Below are positions 5,469-11,992 of a DNA stretch of 12,581 bases, piece after piece. The number at the start of each line of letters is the position of its first letter. Positions within the stretch are counted from its first letter, which is position 1. Under the pieces are notes generated by a model, which did not search any database, was not told where the DNA came from, and was given only the letters and a program-made list of their open reading frames with translations. Position numbers and translations under genes: made by a program. Source of the DNA: CALMEC01 sp031372145 (GTDB lineage: Bacteria; Actinomycetota; Thermoleophilia; Miltoncostaeales; Miltoncostaeaceae); the NCBI GenBank assembly GCA_031372145.1, contig JANMKR010000152.1, positions 1 through 12,581 of the forward strand, read 5' to 3'.

Positions 5469-5656
5469 AACGATCACACGTCACCCCCCGGACCGATCTC
5501 GGCCTCGAGTTGGAGCAGGCGCTGACCGATTGGATCGATGCCTCTCGACGCGCCTATGAGCCGAGCAGGGATCTGCGAGACGAGCAAGCCGAGCACGCCG
5601 CGTGGTGTCGCGTCCAAACGGCGCTGATCTCCGCCGACCTCCTCGCCGCTGCGTAG
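5465..5656 (+). CDS. Hypothetical small protein, 63 aa
   Basis: No family recognised. The product is soluble and helix-prone: LGLELEQALTDWIDASRRAYEP, then SRDLRDEQAEHAAWCRVQTALISADLLAAA. It has one Cys and two Trp, and no signal peptide or membrane segment. Third-codon GC is high, as in real genes here. It has no close ribosome site, but its ATG overlaps the stop of a seven-codon mini-ORF that has one, suggesting coupled translation. It is separated from metW by 101 bp that hold two dyads, so it probably has its own promoter. It could be a small regulatory or adaptor protein, but nothing in the sequence says which. Confidence 0.55.
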   Translation: MKRSHVTPRTDLGLELEQALTDWIDASRRAYEPSRDLRDEQAEHAAWCRVQTALISADLLAAA

Positions 5657-5713
5657 ACCGACCGCGCTCAGGACGCGACTGGTTGGGGCAGATCGCTGTG
5701 CCGGCGTGCCCGG

Positions 5714-5737
5714 ATGCCCACGTGGAGAGTCGGGCAT
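5714..5737. other. Inverted repeat upstream of the RsiG-like gene
   Basis: ATGCCC (5714-5719) and GGGCAT (5732-5737) are perfect 6-bp arms around a 12-bp spacer. It may close the upstream transcript or bind a regulator; it directly abuts the next inverted repeat. Confidence 0.3.
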
Positions 5738-5763
5738 GGTCGACTAGACTGTGGGCTCGACCA
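5737..5763. promoter_or_regulatory. Inverted repeat TGGTCGA-N13-TCGACCA around a -10-like box
   Basis: Seven-base perfect arms (5737-5743 and 5757-5763) flank TAGACT (5745-5750), which fits TANNNT. The start codon at 5785 follows 34 nt later with GGAG in between. A protein bound to both arms would block RNA polymerase, so this is a candidate operator and promoter for the RsiG-like gene. No clear -35 is visible. Confidence 0.4.
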
Positions 5764-5784
5764 CCGAACGGGAGCGTGACCGGC

Positions 5785-6309
5785 GTGTCCGAAGGCAAGC
5801 GGCGAATCGATCGCATCAACCGACCCGAGTTCGTCGAAGGGATCGATGACCTCGACCTCGCCGATCTTCGTGAGCGTCGCGACGAGTGTCGCGAAGAACT
5901 TGAACACCTTTCGATGCTGCGCCGCTACGTGCAGAGTCGCGCTGAGATCCTCAAAGGTGAACTCAGCCGGCGCCACGGCGACAGTGCCGGTTCGCTACTC
6001 GACAACCTGGCCGAGATCCTCACGGCGGATGATCATCCCAGCACCTCGCGCGGCGGTGCGATGCGTCTGCACGTGCCTGATGACGAGATGCTCCTTGCGC
6101 GTCGCCGGGTCGAGAAGTTGATCGCCGAGTCGGGTGTGACGGACCCGGCATCGCTTGCGGATGCCGAGATCGACGAGGCGGTCGCGAACCTCAAGATCGA
6201 GGAGCGGGCAGTGTCTGCAGACCGCGCCGAGGTCATTCGCGTGTTGGACGTTCTGCAAGACGAGCTGAAACGCCGCTTCAAGGACGATCCCGCTTCCGTC
6301 CTGGCCTGA
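5785..6309 (+). CDS. RsiG-like c-di-GMP-responsive anti-sigma factor (WhiG/FliA-type sigma partner)
   Basis: 174 aa from the GTG at 5785, preceded by GGAG 10 nt upstream; an open frame extends further 5' but is not family-like. The N-terminal helical part (FVEGIDDLDLADLRERRDECR, then ELEHLSMLRRYVQSRAEILKGEL) and the C-terminal helix (EERAVSADRAEVIRVLDVLQ) match RsiG. RsiG is a coiled-coil protein that in Streptomyces holds the sigma factor WhiG inactive when bound to two c-di-GMP. The nucleotide motif is E-x3-S-x2-R-x3-Q-x3-D on each long helix. Helix 1 here reads L39-S43-R46-Q50-E54 and helix 2 reads E140-S144-R147-I151-D155, so each copy is partly degenerate. The linker 60-110 is low complexity. 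No whiG-like gene is next to it. The protein is soluble. The gene converges on the CoA-transferase gene. Confidence 0.8.
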   Translation: MSEGKRRIDRINRPEFVEGIDDLDLADLRERRDECREELEHLSMLRRYVQSRAEILKGELSRRHGDSAGSLLDNLAEILTADDHPSTSRGGAMRLHVPDDEMLLARRRVEKLIAESGVTDPASLADAEIDEAVANLKIEERAVSADRAEVIRVLDVLQDELKRRFKDDPASVLA

Positions 6310-6318
6310 TCGACGTGC

Positions 6319-6355
6319 CGGCCGCGCGGCCGTGCGGTTGGCGCACCGGTACCGC
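6319..6355. terminator. GC palindrome and inverted repeat between convergent genes
   Basis: A 14-bp perfect palindrome (6319-6332) is followed by GCGGT (6334-6338) and ACCGC (6351-6355). The pair fills the 61-bp space between the stops of the RsiG-like gene (plus) and the CoA-transferase gene (minus), a natural terminator position. No T-tract is present. Confidence 0.4.
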
Positions 6356-6370
6356 TGGGTCAGCTGGAAC

Positions 6371-7591
6371 TCACTGCCCGCCACGGCGTTCGGGGATTGC
6401 CTCGGACCTCGTCACGACAACTCCGCTTGCCTCCCAGGCCGCGATGCGTTCCGGGGTGTGGCCCAGCTCCTCGAGCACCGCGCGCGTGTCGGCGCCCAAA
6501 TGCCGGCCGGGAAATCTGATCGCGCCCGGTGTCCGTGACAGCCGGACCGACGGGGCCATCATCGTGACCCGACCGAGTTCCGGATCCATGACCTCGGTCA
6601 GCATCTGCATCGCACGCACCTGCGGGTCATCCAAGAGTTCGTCGCGTTCGCGCACCGGTCCACTCGGGACGCCGGCTGTCTCGAACACACCGGTCCAGTG
6701 GGCGGTGGAGGCGGTCCGCAGTCGCGGCGCGAACAAGCCGACGAGCTCGTCGTTGCGCTCCGCCCGATCTGCGCGTGAGGAGAACCGTTCCTCGAGCAAC
6801 AGGTCCGGCATCCCGACTGCGGCGCAGAATCTGTGGGCCAGGCGTTCTGCCAAAGCGGCGACGGCGATCCACCCGTCGGCGGTCTGGTAGACCCGGTAGA
6901 ACGCACGGGAGAATGCCACGACCTGCCGCGGCTGATCGTGCAGACGCACAAGCGAGTGGGCATTGAGCGTCACCGCCATCCCGAGGAGCGACAGCTCGAC
7001 GCGCTGTCCGCGGCCCGAGCGTTCACGTTCGAACAGTGCGGCCAGGATGCCGGTGCACGCGAGCAGCGGCAGCCCGGTGTCGTTGATCGGGATCGGGCTG
7101 GCGCGCGGCGGGTCCTCGATCGTTGCGGATCCTGGCGGCATGAAGCCGCCGATCGCCTCGGTGACGATGTCGTACCCGCGGTGCTCGCGCATGGGCCCGC
7201 CGTCGCCGTACGCGGAGATCTGGCAATAGACGAGGCGCTCGTTGAGGGCTTCGCAGGTCGGCCAATCGATGCCCAGGCGCTCGGGCGTGCCGGGGCGCAT
7301 GTTCGTCACCAACACGTCCGCGCGGCGGACCAGGTCATGCGCGATGCCTTGCCCGTCGGGAGTGGTCAGGTCGATGCAGACGGCATGCTTGTTGCGATTG
7401 GTCTGCAGGTGGTGGCGGCTGCGCCCGGGATGCCCGGGCACGATCTCGTGGGAGCGCCACTCGTCTCCCGTGGGGCGCTCGATCTTGATGACGTCGGCAC
7501 CAAGATCGCCCAGGTGCATCCCGGTCAACGGTCCCGCGAGGCTGTGCGAGACATCGAGCACGCGAATGCCGGTGAGCGGTCCTTCGTCCAT
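6371..7591 (-). CDS. CaiB/BaiF family (family III) CoA-transferase
   Basis: 406 aa, usual length. Family III enzymes move CoA between carboxylic acids through an aspartyl-CoA mixed anhydride. The hallmark N-terminus GIRVLDVSHSLAGPLTGMHLGDLGADVIKIE is present, followed by NRNKHAVCIDL, RADVLVTNMRPG, ISAYGDGGPMREHRGYD with the predicted catalytic Asp141, and IPINDTG. The C-terminal part contains the AGVPSGPV and DDPQVRAM motifs. Many relatives act on branched or aromatic acids (formyl-CoA, carnitine, bile acid, 2-methylacyl); the substrate here is not deducible. The gene stands alone: 44 or more bp divergent from the PD40 gene and convergent with the RsiG-like gene. TAGCCT (7604-7599, minus) ends 7 nt before the ATG with no ribosome site, suggesting a leaderless mRNA. 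Long plus-strand frames across it are antisense shadows. Confidence 0.93.
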   Translation of the reverse strand: MDEGPLTGIRVLDVSHSLAGPLTGMHLGDLGADVIKIERPTGDEWRSHEIVPGHPGRSRHHLQTNRNKHAVCIDLTTPDGQGIAHDLVRRADVLVTNMRPGTPERLGIDWPTCEALNERLVYCQISAYGDGGPMREHRGYDIVTEAIGGFMPPGSATIEDPPRASPIPINDTGLPLLACTGILAALFERERSGRGQRVELSLLGMAVTLNAHSLVRLHDQPRQVVAFSRAFYRVYQTADGWIAVAALAERLAHRFCAAVGMPDLLLEERFSSRADRAERNDELVGLFAPRLRTASTAHWTGVFETAGVPSGPVRERDELLDDPQVRAMQMLTEVMDPELGRVTMMAPSVRLSRTPGAIRFPGRHLGADTRAVLEELGHTPERIAAWEASGVVVTRSEAIPERRGGQ

Positions 7592-7598
7592 CGGCGTC

Positions 7599-7604
7599 AG
7601 GCTA
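7599..7604 (-). promoter_or_regulatory. -10-like TAGCCT for a leaderless CoA-transferase mRNA
   Basis: Read on the minus strand, TAGCCT fits TANNNT and ends 7 nt before the ATG at 7591, so initiation would occur on or next to the start codon. Confidence 0.4.
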
Positions 7605-7673
7605 CTTCACGTCGACACCGCGCCGGATCGGCGCAGTGGGCCGTTCGCGTTTCGTCGCCGTCGTCCGGGTCGC

Positions 7674-7679
7674 TACCGT
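7674..7679 (+). promoter_or_regulatory. -10-like TACCGT that may set the PD40 gene start
   Basis: TACCGT fits TANNNT, and the in-frame GTG at 7687 follows after 7 nt. This favours a start at 7687 over the longer possibilities at 7636 or 7678. The -35 is not clear. Confidence 0.4.
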
Positions 7680-7686
7680 GTCGGCC

Positions 7687-9477
7687 GTGCGGGGGACGAT
7701 TTCAGCGTTGGGTGTGCTCGCGGTCGCCGCCGTTGCGGTGAGCGTCGCCACGGCCGTGATCGGCGACCCACAGCTCGTGAGTGTGCGCGACGCCGGCGGC
7801 AATGGCGCCGCGACCGCCAACGGCAGCGCAATCTCTGCGGATGGACGTTGGGTCGCGTTCACATCGACCGACGCACTGACAGCGACGCCCACGGCCGGGG
7901 TGAAACAGCTCTACGTCCGCGACACGGTCGAAGGGGGGACACTCCTCGCGTCCGCAGGCGCGACCGGCGGGGCCGCGGACGCCGATGTCGACGACCCGGC
8001 CGATCATCGCGCCTACGCGATCTCCGGTGACGGTCGCTACGTCGTGTTCGCGACCGGGGCGACCAACCTCGTGACTGGGGACCCGGACGCTGCCGCTCTG
8101 GACGTGTTCCGCAAGGACCTCCGCACCGGGGCCATGACCCTCGTATCACGCGGGCCCAATGGCGTGGCTGCGAGTGGCCCCGTCGGCGGCGATCCGGACA
8201 TCTCGTTTGACGGCTCACGAGTGGCGTACGAGACCGGAAGCGCGACCAACCTCTGGGCTGGTGATGCCTCCACCGGCAGCGACATCGTGGTCAACGACCT
8301 GGTCGCCGGTACGAGCGTGCTTGCGAGTGCCAACGGGATGGGGGCGGGGGCTCCGCTGATCGGCACGATCCGCCGTCCTGCGCTCTCGGCCGACGGCCGC
8401 ATCGTGGCGTTTGAAGCTGCCCCGGCGATCGCCGTCCGCGATCTGGCCACCTCGACAACGGTGATCGGGCCGCCCGGACTGTTTCCCGACCTGTCGGGCG
8501 ACGGTCACGTGAGTGTGTTCCAAGATGGCCCGGCGATCGTCCGGCGTGACCTTGCGGCTGGGGCCTCGACCATGATCGGCAACGGGACCTCGCCTGAGGT
8601 TTCAGCCGACGGGCGGCGCGTCGTGTTCACGGTACCCACCGACCTCGCGGGCGATACGAACGGCGTACCCGATGTGTACGCAGGAGGGCCGGCGAGTCCT
8701 CTTGAACGCGTGAGTCAGCGCGGGAACGGCACAGGGGTCAACCACGCGTCGGATCGTCCGGCAATGAGCGCTGACGGCGGCGCGGTGGCATTTGGCATCA
8801 CCGACGGTGGACCGGCACAGACGTTGACCGTGGCCGACACGGACGGCGCCGCTGACGTCCTCGTCGCGAAGCTTCCCCCGACCGACACAACCGGTCCGAC
8901 GGTCAACGTGCTGACTCCCGCGGGCGGCACCTCGGTGCCAACCGCGACGATTGGGGTGAGCGGCGATGTACATGACGTCTCGGGGGTCGTGGCGCTGACG
9001 GTCAACGGGTTTCCGGCGTTGCTCGGCCCGGCGAATACCTTCAACGTGGAGGTTCCCCTGGCGGTCGGCGCCGGGGCCCTGACGGTCCGGGCAACGGACG
9101 GCGCCGGCCGCGTCAGCGAACGTCTCGTCCCGATCACACGCGTCGGGTCGGCCGCGACCACGACGGCGCTGAGGGCCCGGGCCCGTTCATTGCGTGTCGT
9201 TCGCGTTGGGCGTGCGACCCAGGTGCGGTTCGTCCTGGACGCCGGGGCGACACGGGTGACGGTACGGCTCTGGCGGCGTGTGGTCCACACGGGACGCGCC
9301 CCCACCTGGACGCCGGCAAATCCGCTGCGGAAGGTCGCCGTGCGGCGGGGCCGGCGCACCGTGGTCGCCAGTCCGCGGCTGCTTCATGCCGGGATCTATC
9401 AGGTGCGCGTGACCGTGGTCTCCGCAGGTGGTGTCGCGGTCAGTGTGATCCGCCACGCGGTGGCGCGCCGGACCTGA
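7687..9477 (+). CDS. Secreted or anchored PD40/TolB-like beta-propeller repeat protein with Ig-like domain
   Basis: About 596 aa from GTG 7687. That start gives an ordinary signal peptide: MRGT, hydrophobic ISALGVLAVAAVAVSVATA, possible AxA-type cleavage after ATA. Starts at 7636 or 7678 are in frame and would lengthen only the leader. At least seven PD40-type repeats follow, each like xxSxDGRxVAF; counted from 7636 they fall near residues 65, 129, 189, 250, 286, 322 and 377. They suggest a beta-propeller. Residues 420-500 look like an Ig-like/Big domain (GPTVNVLTPAGG, then VTVRATDGAGRVSE-like strands). The last 100 residues are Arg- and Val-rich beta structure without an LPXTG or membrane anchor. 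Such proteins are usually extracellular binding or scaffold proteins; the ligand is unknown. The gene diverges from the CoA-transferase and lies 50 bp before pspA. Confidence 0.82.
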   Translation: MRGTISALGVLAVAAVAVSVATAVIGDPQLVSVRDAGGNGAATANGSAISADGRWVAFTSTDALTATPTAGVKQLYVRDTVEGGTLLASAGATGGAADADVDDPADHRAYAISGDGRYVVFATGATNLVTGDPDAAALDVFRKDLRTGAMTLVSRGPNGVAASGPVGGDPDISFDGSRVAYETGSATNLWAGDASTGSDIVVNDLVAGTSVLASANGMGAGAPLIGTIRRPALSADGRIVAFEAAPAIAVRDLATSTTVIGPPGLFPDLSGDGHVSVFQDGPAIVRRDLAAGASTMIGNGTSPEVSADGRRVVFTVPTDLAGDTNGVPDVYAGGPASPLERVSQRGNGTGVNHASDRPAMSADGGAVAFGITDGGPAQTLTVADTDGAADVLVAKLPPTDTTGPTVNVLTPAGGTSVPTATIGVSGDVHDVSGVVALTVNGFPALLGPANTFNVEVPLAVGAGALTVRATDGAGRVSERLVPITRVGSAATTTALRARARSLRVVRVGRATQVRFVLDAGATRVTVRLWRRVVHTGRAPTWTPANPLRKVAVRRGRRTVVASPRLLHAGIYQVRVTVVSAGGVAVSVIRHAVARRT

Positions 9478-9488
9478 CCGGACGCTGG

Positions 9489-9494
9489 TATCGT
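9489..9494 (+). promoter_or_regulatory. -10-like TATCGT upstream of pspA
   Basis: TATCGT fits TANNNT in the 50-bp gap before pspA. It would start a short leader containing the AAAGGA ribosome site. No good -35 is seen, so an alternative sigma factor is possible. Confidence 0.3.
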
Positions 9495-9527
9495 CATCCG
9501 ACCCGGTCACCCCGAAAGGACCACGCG

Positions 9528-10274
9528 ATGGGTTTGATGAGGCGGTTCTTCATGATCGTCAAGGCGAAGATCAGCAAGATGCTGGAACACGCCGAGGATC
9601 CCAACGAGACGCTCGACTACTCCTACGAGAAGCAGCTCGAGTTGTTGCAACAGGTGCGCCGCGGCGTCGTGGATGTCGCCACCTCCAAGAAGCGCCTGGA
9701 GTTGCAGACACAAAAACTCGAGGCGAGCGTCGCCAAGCTCGACTCCCAGGCGCGCCAGGCGCTGCAGGCAGGTCGTGAGGACCTGGCCCGGGTCGCGCTG
9801 GAGCGCAAGAAGGGCATTCAAGCCCAGCTACTCGGCCTGGACACGCAGCGCCAGCAACTGCAGGGTGAGTCCGAGAAGCTGCAGGCGGCGGAGCAGCGGC
9901 TGACCGCCAAGGTCGAGTCGTTTCGCACGCAGAAGGAGACCATCAAGGCCCAGTACACGGCCGCCGAGGCGCAGGTCAAGATCAGCGAGGCGTTCAGCGG
10001 CATCTCCGAGGAGATGGCCGACGTCGGGCTCGCATTGCAACGGGCAGAGGACAAGACCGACCAGATGAAGGCCCGCGCGGGCGCCCTGGACGAGCTGCTT
10101 GAGTCCGGTGCGCTCGAAGACATGACGCAGACGGGGGATGCGATCGATCGCGAGCTGTCGCAGGTCACGTCCGAGTCCGAGGTCAACGCGGAGCTCGAGG
10201 CCCTCAAAAAGGAGCTCGGCACGGGTTCGGCCCCCGCGGCGGAAGGCACCGCACTCGAAGGAGGGCCTTCGTGA
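9528..10274 (+). CDS. pspA: PspA/IM30 (Vipp1) family membrane-stress protein
   Basis: 248 aa, normal length. PspA proteins are ESCRT-III-like helical coiled coils that bind stressed cytoplasmic membranes and form rods or rings that reduce proton leakage. The N-terminal amphipathic helix (MGLMRRFFMIVKAKISKML) begins the protein, followed by EDPNETLDYSYEKQLELLQQ. A long heptad-rich region runs from about residue 40 to 170 (QARQALQAGREDLARVALERK, QYTAAEAQVKISEAFSG). AAAGGA lies 8 nt before the ATG. Its TGA overlaps the GTG of the PspAA gene, so the two are co-translated. No adjacent PspF, PspBC or LiaI-type membrane partner is present, so control must come from elsewhere. Confidence 0.95.
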   Translation: MGLMRRFFMIVKAKISKMLEHAEDPNETLDYSYEKQLELLQQVRRGVVDVATSKKRLELQTQKLEASVAKLDSQARQALQAGREDLARVALERKKGIQAQLLGLDTQRQQLQGESEKLQAAEQRLTAKVESFRTQKETIKAQYTAAEAQVKISEAFSGISEEMADVGLALQRAEDKTDQMKARAGALDELLESGALEDMTQTGDAIDRELSQVTSESEVNAELEALKKELGTGSAPAAEGTALEGGPS

Positions 10275-10549
10275 TCGTACGGATCCTGGGTGAGGGGCAG
10301 TACCGCCTTCCGGACTCCGCAGCCAACGACCTCAACGAGATCGACGACCGGCTCGAGGTTGCGGTGGAGGCCGGCAACGAAGACGCGTTCGCCAGCGAAC
10401 TCGCCGCACTCGTCGCCGTGGTGCGTTCCAAGGGAGCGGCGTTGGCTGACGACGAACTCGTCGCGTCGGACGCCGTCGTCCCGGACCCGGACACGACGCT
10501 CGACGAAGCGCGTCAGTTGCTCTCCCAGGAGGGCCTGATCCCGGATTGA
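10271..10549 (+). CDS. PspA-associated protein PspAA
   Basis: 92 aa. It begins MIVRILGEGQYRLPDSAANDLNEIDD and continues with the acidic, helical EVAVEAGNEDAFASELAALVAVVR, which match the PspAA domain found beside pspA in actinobacteria and archaea. It is small, acidic, soluble, and lacks a signal peptide or membrane helix. The GTG start overlaps the pspA stop (GTGA) and has a strong AAGGAGG site 6 nt upstream, within the pspA coding end. Its own stop overlaps the TTG of the deaminase gene. PspAA is thought to work with PspA in envelope stress; its biochemical action is not defined. The C-terminal LDEARQLLSQEGLIPD is a predicted helix. Confidence 0.88.
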   Translation: MIVRILGEGQYRLPDSAANDLNEIDDRLEVAVEAGNEDAFASELAALVAVVRSKGAALADDELVASDAVVPDPDTTLDEARQLLSQEGLIPD

Positions 10550-11091
10550 CCACCCAGGTCGATCGGTCGAAGGAACTCGAGCGGGACCGCTTTTACATGG
10601 GTCTCGCCCGTGCTGTGCGCGAGGGCGCCGACTGCCTGGGCAGTAAGGTCGGCGCCGTCCTGGTGCGCGACAACCGGGTGGTCTCGACGGGGTTCAACGG
10701 CACCCCGTCGGGGTTTCCAAACTGCACCGACGGCGGGTGCGTGCGCTGCAGTGACAGCGATCTGCACACGAAGGGCCGCGGCGCAGAGGTGGCCGATCCG
10801 GAACACACGCCGGGTCGCGGTCTGGACCGGTGTATCTGCGTCCATGCCGAGCAGAATGCATTTCTGACGGCGGCCCGCTTTGGGACCCGCGTCGAGGGCA
10901 CGACGCTCTACACCACGCTGAGTCCGTGCTTCGGTTGCCTCAAGGAGGCGGTCCAGGCCGGTGTCATGCGCGTCGTGTTCGACGAGCTGTACCGGACCGT
11001 CTACGGCGACGCGTTGCAACAACAGTACGACGCGCTTTCGGTCCATCTCTCCCAGGGCGACCGAACCCGATTCGAACAACTCGGCGCCTGA
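10546..11091 (+). CDS. Deoxycytidylate-type (dCMP/cytidine) deaminase
   Basis: 181 aa. It belongs to the zinc cytidine deaminase superfamily: the active-site HAEQNA (His100, Glu102) and PCFGC (Cys128, Cys131) are present. The ComEB-like features SKVGAVLVRDNRVVSTGFNGTPSG and FNGT support dCMP deaminase, which makes dUMP for dTTP synthesis. Five further Cys (60, 65, 68, 96, 98) sit in an insert that could bind a second zinc. The TTG at 10546 is used because residues 14-30 (DRFYMGLARAVREGADC) are family-like, so the ATG at 10597 would truncate it. AGGAGG lies 12 nt upstream. The start overlaps the PspAA stop (TTGA). Linkage to psp genes is unusual. The gene ends before a convergent region rich in dyads. 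Confidence 0.9.
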   Translation: MTTQVDRSKELERDRFYMGLARAVREGADCLGSKVGAVLVRDNRVVSTGFNGTPSGFPNCTDGGCVRCSDSDLHTKGRGAEVADPEHTPGRGLDRCICVHAEQNAFLTAARFGTRVEGTTLYTTLSPCFGCLKEAVQAGVMRVVFDELYRTVYGDALQQQYDALSVHLSQGDRTRFEQLGA

Positions 11092-11095
11092 CCTT

Positions 11096-11167
11096 CGAGG
11101 GGCGCCGTCCTTGCCCGAGCGCGAGCAGGGTTCGCAGAACGCCCGAAGCAGCCAAGGGCGCCCCTTG
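11096..11167. terminator. Long inverted repeat after the deaminase gene (terminator or structured RNA)
   Basis: AGGGGCGCC (11098-11106) and GGCGCCCCT (11157-11165) are perfect 9-bp arms, with one more GU and CG pair outside. Inside are CTTG (11110-11113)/CAAG (11153-11156) and a small hairpin GTTC-GCA-GAAC (11130-11140). It starts 5 bp after the deaminase stop. The likely role is termination of the psp operon, but the size is large for a simple terminator and no T-tract follows. A small RNA read from either strand is an alternative. Confidence 0.45.
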
Positions 11168-11193
11168 CCACGCTTACCATGCCCGCGGCCGAT

Positions 11194-11230
11194 TGTCAAT
11201 CCTCCGGTGCCCGGCACCCAAATCTTGACA
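11194..11230. promoter_or_regulatory. 37-bp two-part dyad flanked by TTGACA hexamers
   Basis: TGTCAA (11194-11199) and TTGACA (11225-11230) are perfect arms, and GGTGC (11206-11210)/GCACC (11214-11218) form an inner dyad with the same centre, 11212. The two 6-bp segments between them are not complementary. The outer hexamers equal the -35 consensus facing away from each other, so this may be a divergent promoter pair with a central operator, or a hairpin. Possible -10s are weak (GATAGT at 11246-11251, plus; TGGTAA at about 11179-11174, minus). Confidence 0.4.
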
Positions 11231-11264
11231 GACCGCAGCGTTACTGATAGTGCGAGCGCGGTTG

Positions 11265-11287
11265 CGGAATCGCTGTGGAGCGATCCG
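11265..11287 (-). terminator. Hairpin abutting the SDR stop codon
   Basis: CGG-A-ATCGCT (11265-11274) pairs with AGCGATCCG (11279-11287) around GTGG, with one bulged A. It ends next to the SDR stop codon (11290-11288), so on the minus strand it is the first sequence after translation ends. It fits a terminator or 3'-end stabiliser; no T-tract. Confidence 0.45.
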
Positions 11288-11974
11288 TCAAATCGCTTGT
11301 TTCGGGTGGCGCATCAGGATCTCGTTGATCCCGACACCGGGGGGTTGGGACACCGCGAACATGACCGCGCGCGCGACGTCGTCACCGGTCAGATGGACCT
11401 GCGGCGTGTTCTCGAAGAACGCCGTGTCCACATTGCCGGGTGAGATCAATGTGACGCGGATGTCGCGTTCGTGGAGTTCCTTGCGCGCGGACTCGGCCAG
11501 TGCGACGACGGCGTGCTTGGTGGCCGAGTAGACGGAGCCCTCGATCGCGACGTGCCCCGCGACGGAGCCGGTGATGAGCAGGTGCCCGTGCGTCGCCTCA
11601 AGTGCGGACACCGTCGCCCGGATCGTCAGCGCGGCGCCGTACACGTTGGTCAGGATCATCGATCGCCAGTGCTCGGGCGATTCGTTCAGCAACCCCCGTG
11701 CCGCACCAAAGCCGGCATTCGCGAACGCCACATCGATTCGGCCGAACGTCCTGAGCGTGGTCTCGACCGCGTGCTCGACCTGCTCCCATTCGGTCACGTC
11801 GCATGTGAGCGCGAGCGCACGTTCGGGGCCTCCCAACTCAGCGGCGAGTTGGTCCAACTTGCCGGTCGAACGGGCGAGCAGCGCAATGCGATAGCCGGCC
11901 TCCGCCGCCTGCCGTGCGGTCGCCTGGCCGATCCCGCTGGATGCCCCGGTGATCAAGAAGACCTCATCGTTCAT
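11288..11974 (-). CDS. SDR family NAD(P)-dependent oxidoreductase
   Basis: 228 aa from the ATG at 11974, a normal classical SDR length. Residue numbers count from that Met. The coenzyme loop TGASSGIG (9-16) and Arg35 near the second strand end favour NADP(H). NAG (86-88), Asn110, Ser137 (ITGSVAG), Tyr149 and Lys153 (YSATK) give the complete catalytic tetrad; SPGNVDT follows. SDR enzymes oxidise alcohols or reduce ketones, and the substrate is unknown. An upstream in-frame ATG at 12022 would add 16 unlike residues and lies in a palindrome cluster, so 11974 is preferred, though its ribosome site is weak. The gene is monocistronic, and the palindromes at 11993-12027 are likely operators. It converges with the psp-deaminase operon. 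Confidence 0.92.
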   Translation of the reverse strand: MNDEVFLITGASSGIGQATARQAAEAGYRIALLARSTGKLDQLAAELGGPERALALTCDVTEWEQVEHAVETTLRTFGRIDVAFANAGFGAARGLLNESPEHWRSMILTNVYGAALTIRATVSALEATHGHLLITGSVAGHVAIEGSVYSATKHAVVALAESARKELHERDIRVTLISPGNVDTAFFENTPQVHLTGDDVARAVMFAVSQPPGVGINEILMRHPKQAI

Positions 11975-11992
11975 CCCGGGACCATCCCACAG

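Noticed and set aside
4725..5477. 250-codon minus-strand frame over metW
   Set aside because: Antisense to a well-supported MetW; no motif or ribosome site.
5602..5784. N-terminal extension of the RsiG-like gene
   Set aside because: The extra 61 residues are proline/arginine-rich, overlap the preceding 63-aa gene in another frame, and cross a promoter-like inverted repeat; RsiG likeness starts after 5785.
6833..7741. 302-codon plus-strand frame
   Set aside because: Antisense shadow of the CoA-transferase; no domain recognised.
11120..11150. Possible tRNA T-arm (GGGTTCGCAGAACGCCC-like stretch)
   Set aside because: The loop does not fit TTCNANN and no acceptor, D or anticodon arms surround it.
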